Source: Epiperipatus broadwayi (lineage: Eukaryota; Onychophora; Udeonychophora; Euonychophora; Peripatidae). Taken from it: 64,000 nucleotides of DNA. The notes beneath the pieces were generated by a model that was given only the letters and a program-made list of their open reading frames with translations, was not told the DNA's origin and did no database searches. Location of the stretch: positions 899,750 to 963,749 of the forward strand of contig JAQFVV010006510.1 of assembly GCA_028023455.1 (NCBI GenBank). The letters are read 5' to 3'. The translations under genes were made by a program, and so were the position numbers. Of the stretch, positions 58,150-64,000 are shown in pieces; the stretch's first letter is position 1, and each line of letters opens with the position of its first letter.

Positions 58150-59250
58150 ATGAATAGACTACATAGATTTGCATTTGAAAGAAAATATTCTATCCTTATT
58201 TAACCTTAGGCCAAAAGTTCGCAGTCAAACCAATGTCAATTCATCTGATATATCGATGCCTTCAATGTAATATGAAATATGGCAGCACAAAAGGTTAAGA
58301 GAAGAAATTGCCTCTTGTCAGATAGGAATATTACATCTATCTGACAAGAAGAGCAATAAAAAAAACTCCATAGTAAAGGACTGCAGTCATTTGGCTGACA
58401 TACAAATCGCATTTCATAGGCCAAAAAGGAAGTGTGTGGTATATAAAGTGATTCTGCCTGTAGCGAACCTCATACTACATCTACTAATTACACCAATATA
58501 TCCAATCCACTGACCCAATTCAACTATGAAACAAATAACCTAAGATTACCCTCCCCTAATATAACTTTACAAATCTATATAGCCATTCACACCTAACTTA
58601 AGTTTAACATTTATATAGTTTAATTTATCGCAAAACAAAAATCATAAATAAAACTTAAAGAACAAAAAAAAAAATAATGGAAATGATTTTACAAAAAAGA
58701 AATACATCAAATAAAAGAATAACTAATTAATAAATAATTTAGTTTGGTCAGATAGGAATATATTTCTATTTTTTTTTAAATATGGAAAGTTTTTAATTTA
58801 ATGTTCATGAATTATCTAAAGTTCTTACAATTTTTAAAATGTCCAGCTTTATCCATGGCTTGCCATTTGAATGCCCACACCATCCTAAATAGATATTGGC
58901 ATCCAGTTAGCTGAAGTTTTTTATTTATCCAGATGTCTTTTAGTTTAGCTGGTCCTTAATGTAGAAAAAACGATGTCATTTTTTTTAACAAAACTGAAGG
59001 GATTGAAAAGTGCATCTTTTCAATCCCTTCTCCTTCAACTCTGCACTAACACATATATGTTCTCTTGTAATAACTATCTAATAATTTCCAAACTTTTCCT
59101 TTTATATTAATTTTAAGGATTCAATTGACATTACGTCATCGATGTGATGGTCCTTTCACTGAGGTCTGATTCCATTGTTTTTTTCTCTTCTATCTGACCA
59201 TTGCTTACACATTTAAATGCCCAAGGCTAGTTTACATTTAACTAATTAAA
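58150..59250 (-). repeat. Unclassified interspersed repeat, copy 2 (inverted)
   Basis: Reverse complement of the repeat at 38615-39955, colinear over its length with indels. A nearby internal inverted segment CTCTTGTCAGATAGGAATAT and its partner ATATTCCTATCTGACAAGAG-like piece around 58313-58350 forms a small hairpin in this copy. Confidence 0.75.
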
Positions 59251-60206
59251 ACAATCATTTCCATTTTTCAATAAAACCAATTAATTTGTTTTCAAACTTA
59301 AAGATATATTTTTATCACCAAATCTTTTTAAGTTTTTGTTTTTAAAATACCTTTTGTATTTTTAATAAAGTTTTATTTTAATAATTTCGTTCATCTGTGC
59401 GATTTAAATATATATGAGTTTAGTATAGAATTTTAATTTTCAATTTTTAATTCTTAAAAAAGAAGTTTTATTTGCTAACTTTTATTCTTTTCATGTTTAC
59501 TAATATATTAAATTATTTAATAAAAAAAAAACAATGTAACGTCGTCTGTGCCCATTACAATTGTTTAGGGTTTTTTTATACCTTTTTACATTTTATTAAT
59601 TGAAACTTTTTAGGGAATTTTTCTAATTAATCTATCATATCTCTCACCGACCATGAGTTGCCAAATTTCAAGTACAAAGGGGATTTATAATTGATTTTCT
59701 TTTTTTTAAATTAAAATCTAATTTCAAAATTATTATTTAAAATACGATTTTTTTTAAAACAGCAATATATTAATGAAAGTTTATACTTTAAAATAAATAG
59801 CTAAAGTTATATCAACATTATATAACTAAAAGAGAAATTTAAAATTATATCAAATATTTTATTTATTGTTTTAAATTTGTTATCGAAGTGTGTGTGCGTT
59901 TATGTGAATTTTACAGATATTTATACATTTTAATATTGCTACACACACAATTCGATACCAAAAAGTTTAAATTTGGGTAGAATAAAGGTGGTGGGTTAGA
60001 CTTGATAGAAAAAGTTTAAACTTAAGATTCGAATGCAAAGCTTACTGTTTCGTCATATAATTGCACTGTAATCAGGAATGTTGTTCACATTTATATGATA
60101 ATAAACAATCATTATACCTGAAATAACTTTTTAACCTTTGAAAAACCTTCTAAAGTATTTGTAAAATGTATGTAACACATCTTTTGCTCAATAAAGTATA
60201 TTGTTA

Positions 60207-60208
<2 letters not shown>
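59251..60208. other. No gene recognised
   Basis: AT-rich sequence with homopolymer runs, leading into the triplet repeat. Confidence 0.5.
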
Positions 60209-60497
<289 letters not shown>

Positions 60498-62548
60498 AGG
60501 AATTTAAAAAAATGGTTTGTATAAGTTCAGTGCTATTTCTGAATAAAATATTATAAAAGGCAATATCTGATATAACAATTTAAATGATTCTGTGTCATTA
60601 TTAAATTATTTGTTCATTGTAGGATATATTGAAATACATATATTTAGGAGCAAATCATTTTAAGACCATGGTCAAATTAAAGTCACTATCTAAATCAATC
60701 ATCAGTCAGAAACAATATGACACCAAAGCAAAAACATAAATGTAAGGATAAAAGTTAACATAGACAATTGTCTACTATTATGGTAATAATTCTTCATATT
60801 TGTCATAAATATGAACCAGACTTGTTTTGTCAAAGAAAAATGACAATGAACATCCCCATGTACATTAACATATACATAAATGTATAAGCATAAACCAAAC
60901 TAGTTACTGATTACTGCAAATATCATATTTACATGTGTATAATTGTAAATTGACTTAGGTATTAGGTATGCCATTATATTAAATAACCAGTGCTTGTTGA
61001 GAGTATTTATATTGGCTCTTTATATTTATGGAATTCTTAGAATTAATTATGTGGCAAGTTCATTTTGTTTTATATTTTTTCTAAATAAATAATTTTAGCA
61101 TCAGAATGTTTAAAGAAATGAGGTTTTATTTCATGGTCTACCAACACTGACATATATACAATATTGCATTTAGCTCTGTTATTTAGTTAAGGATGCTGGG
61201 TGATTCTGCATTTTAAATTAGTACATGTCACCCCCAACTATCTGTCTCTGCAAAATTGATAATAATGTGCATACCCAATTGGGCTTTATTATTCTTTTAA
61301 TTCTATCTCTAGAATTATTAGTAAGTCTATTTAAGGATAAGTGTCAGCTTAAACCAATATTCAAGTTTTCATGAATAAACAATAATACATTAGTTTGGAA
61401 ATATTTAATGTGTGGAATTATATTTCTTTTAAATGCAATCAGCCTGACAGTTTTACTTTAACACTTGGCTTGATGCAGTTGGCTTTCATTTGCTACTGTT
61501 TTAAATAAAGTGTTTTCTATTTAATTAATTATAAATGGATCACTCCACATACAAAATATGTCCATCTAAAACATTTATTAAAATATTATTTTTTAATATT
61601 ATACTTGTATGTATATTCAGAATCTATTTCATATCAATCCATTCTGTCATATAAAAAATTTATTTGCTGTAGAAATTATATAGTTATATTTTAATGAAAA
61701 CTAAAGTTCATCTTTTAAAAAATATTATATAAATAAAAACTAACAGATATTGGTGTCAGAATTTCTGCTTATTTTTGCATATTCTTTAATTTTTCAAAAC
61801 AATGCTCAGAAATGGTCCTATATATACTTTTTTTCTATATCTAATTAGACATACTTTTCTGGCAATAAACTCTGTAGAAATAGCATTTGTACTAGGAGTT
61901 TTAACAAAAAAGGTTTTAAACAATTTCTTAGCCCTTTCACAAATGATTATCTTACTGATAGTACCATCTGTCATTTAGTTATGATTATTCCACATTAACG
62001 AAGTAGTTTTCATTTGATCTTCTATGTTATGATTTAATTTACACATTGTATAAGTTCTTTTCATTATGTGTGCACATATAAATTCATATTCAAATTTAAA
62101 TGATATGTGGCTTTCATTTAAGAATTTCATATTCAGCATTAAAATCAGCAACTGATGTTTAACTTTATTTTTATATAAATTATAATCACCATCATTCATG
62201 ACCAGGATTGGTATTAATCCAGTAAAATATTTCATGAACACCATTACTTATTGTTGTACACACAATAAATGATGGTCATGTTATGTTTTAACATTTTAAT
62301 ATTAATCCTGGCCAAAGAATGATGGTAACTATAATTATTAAAAAAAAACAAAGACACTAAATTGTATAGATACTGAACTGGGTTCAAATATGTATGATTA
62401 TGGAGGTGAATAAGTTTGGATTAAAACCTTATTGTGTTTTTTCTTTTGGGCTCATTACTTTATAGTTAACTAAAATGATAATAGATGGCTGATGGAGGGT
62501 TGCATTAGATCAACAATTCTAGGTACAATGCTCTCAGATCCAGAGTTG
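60498..62548. other. No gene recognised
   Basis: AT-rich. Frames at 61786-61974 and 61975-62244 (minus) are ordinary-looking but short, with no domain I recognise and no sign of splice structure. I do not call them. Confidence 0.5.
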
Positions 62549-62690
62549 TGCAGTGATGAAAGCCATAAGCTAGAAACTTGTCTGGGAATATGGATGAGTA
62601 ATCATTACATAAAAAATGATGCACAAACCTTTTAGCAACCACTGATTTGAGTAGCCTGCACTGGGTGACACTATTGTTTGGAAAGAGTTG
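62549..62690 (+). repeat. Ribozyme-family repeat, subfamily 2, with near-complete hammerhead
   Basis: TGATGAAAGC, a short loop, GCTAGAAAC, TTGTC and TGGG reproduce the hammerhead order: core, stem II, GAAA, stem III and cleavage site. The first core base (C of CUGAUGA) is G here and stem I pairing is poor, so activity is doubtful. The 3' flank to about 62690 aligns with 13964-14080. Confidence 0.55.
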
Positions 62691-64000
62691 CTACCATGTA
62701 AAAGTGCATGATACATGTTATAAGATATTTCTTTTATTTTTAACATTAATTTAATTTATATATTTCATGTCTTTTTCATGCAGTGCTCTATTTTAAAGGG
62801 GAACTAGTGAAATTGAAGTTTTTTTTAGGGTTTCCTAATTAATTCCAGTTCTAGTTCTTATACTTTTTAATAGACAACAGTTATTTATAGTCACTACAAA
62901 TCAGCAATAAAATTACATCCATATAATTTATTCTGCTCTATCTTTTTCTAATGAGATTTCGTAGAAAATAGTTATATTTCTATGCTTTTTTTTTCAATGA
63001 CATGATGACATAAATTTTAAAAACTATTTTTCCACTATGCAATTAAACTATATTGTTGCTTTTATATAAAAATACTTTATTAAAATATTTATAACAGGTT
63101 TGCAACATAATATTTATATTTTATTTACTGATGAATTTATGTTATTTTGTGCTTTCAATTTTATGATGTATATTTTATACATATATTTAAGTTATGTGTT
63201 TTATATTTTGTATATTGAAATATTTGTTTTCAAATGTATGATCCCTATTTCATAAGGTGAACATTTCATATTTCTTAGATTAAAATATTTTGTAACGTTT
63301 GAGCTTCATTACTATTGTATGTATTTCATATTGATTTATAATATTTTTGTGATAAATATTTTGTAGCCACACTGTTTCCGGATTATATATGTTATGCTGA
63401 AATATTTTATATCATTAGTTTTATGTATGTTATATTATGGAGTTATAATACTTTTCACTACTACAAAACATATTTTTTTTGTCTTGCACTCATTCAAAAA
63501 TATACAATTAAAAGATTGAATGGAAAATGAAATAAAACTACTTCAATGGCGTTTTTTCTTAAAAAAGGGCCTAGTTTATTAATATTTTGACTTGTTTTCT
63601 TATCATTTATCATTGACTACTTATAATACTCATTTTTTAAAACTTTCCAATAACGGAATTAACTCTAATTATAAAAACCATGCTTTTAGTATGAGTTAAT
63701 TTACAAGAAAAATAAGGGTTTTTTTTTCCTCATGTGTCATAGTATCAATTGGGAAGTGAACCTGCTAACACAGGACAACTGCTTGTAAAGCAGCTGTCAC
63801 TGACCTCTTGACCATCAATGCTTGACAAGAAAAATAAGAGTTGATGTGATTATTGAAAAATTAACAACTACAGAAGAGTATATATAGGATTTCTATTGCA
63901 GTAATAAAAAAAAAGAGTCAGTCATTCATTAAATTACCCAAATAGTTAAAGCATCAAAAAGTAGAAGAGTTATTAAAAAGTTAAAATGTTCAATCATTAT
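62691..64000. other. No gene recognised
   Basis: AT-rich to the window end. No open frame or shared repeat of note. Confidence 0.5.

Noticed and set aside
61786-62244. Two consecutive minus-strand frames as exons of a host gene
   Set aside because: No recognisable domain, no convincing splice sites, and codon use like the surrounding DNA.

Overview
This 64 kb window comes from a very AT-rich, microsatellite-laden animal-type nuclear genome. I find no host gene, no tRNA or rRNA gene, and nothing prokaryotic. Everything I can recognise is mobile DNA or simple repeat: LTR retrotransposons with Gypsy-type remnants, at least three decayed LINE lineages, a Merlin-type transposase remnant, foldback/MITE-like palindromes, and hammerhead-ribozyme-bearing 'retrozyme'-like repeats. 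The transposon mix suits an invertebrate. The species cannot be named from the sequence.

Layout. Bases 1-190 hold the reiterated end of an LTR (family 'C', my label). Bases 2-6 kb hold a foldback element, a LINE tail, a 5'-truncated LINE with a reverse transcriptase (RT) domain, a Merlin remnant and a compound triplet repeat. Bases 7.3-10.7 kb hold ribozyme repeats, including a direct-repeat array with one complete 412-nt monomer bounded by two copies of the ribozyme cleavage region, followed by a foldback. Bases 17.8-37.6 kb form a nested pair. Element A lies on the minus strand, with LTRs of about 2.2 kb and termini TATAA/TTATA. Its right LTR is interrupted by element B, also minus, with 3,895-bp LTRs around a 2,676-bp interior. 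A 500-N gap at 36399-36898 hides the right end of B. A solo A LTR lies at 43.9-46.1 kb. An unclassified repeat is present in opposite orientations at 38.6-40.0 and 58.1-59.3 kb. Bases 48.8-54.0 kb hold a longer decayed LINE of the same family as the first, and 54.4-55.3 kb a third LINE remnant. Other ribozyme-family copies lie at 14.0, 40.6 and 62.6 kb.

How the parts relate. A and B each show a purine-rich tract, a tRNA-type primer-binding site and a coiled-coil gag-like reading frame. Neither encodes protease, RT, RNase H or the integrase core. The only pol-like piece left in each is the integrase C-terminal GPY/F module, placed at or near the end of the gag-like frame. They look like non-autonomous elements mobilised in trans by a Gypsy-type partner outside the window. 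The two B LTRs are nearly identical by eye, so B is recent; A is older and broken.

The most unusual observation is that the LTR edge next to the primer-binding site is reiterated in tandem. Copies of a degenerate tRNA-3'-end-like sequence plus the adjacent LTR terminus are stacked inside the LTR. This is clear in A, partial in B, and also seen in the unrelated C LTR at the window start. The second notable item is the ribozyme repeat family.
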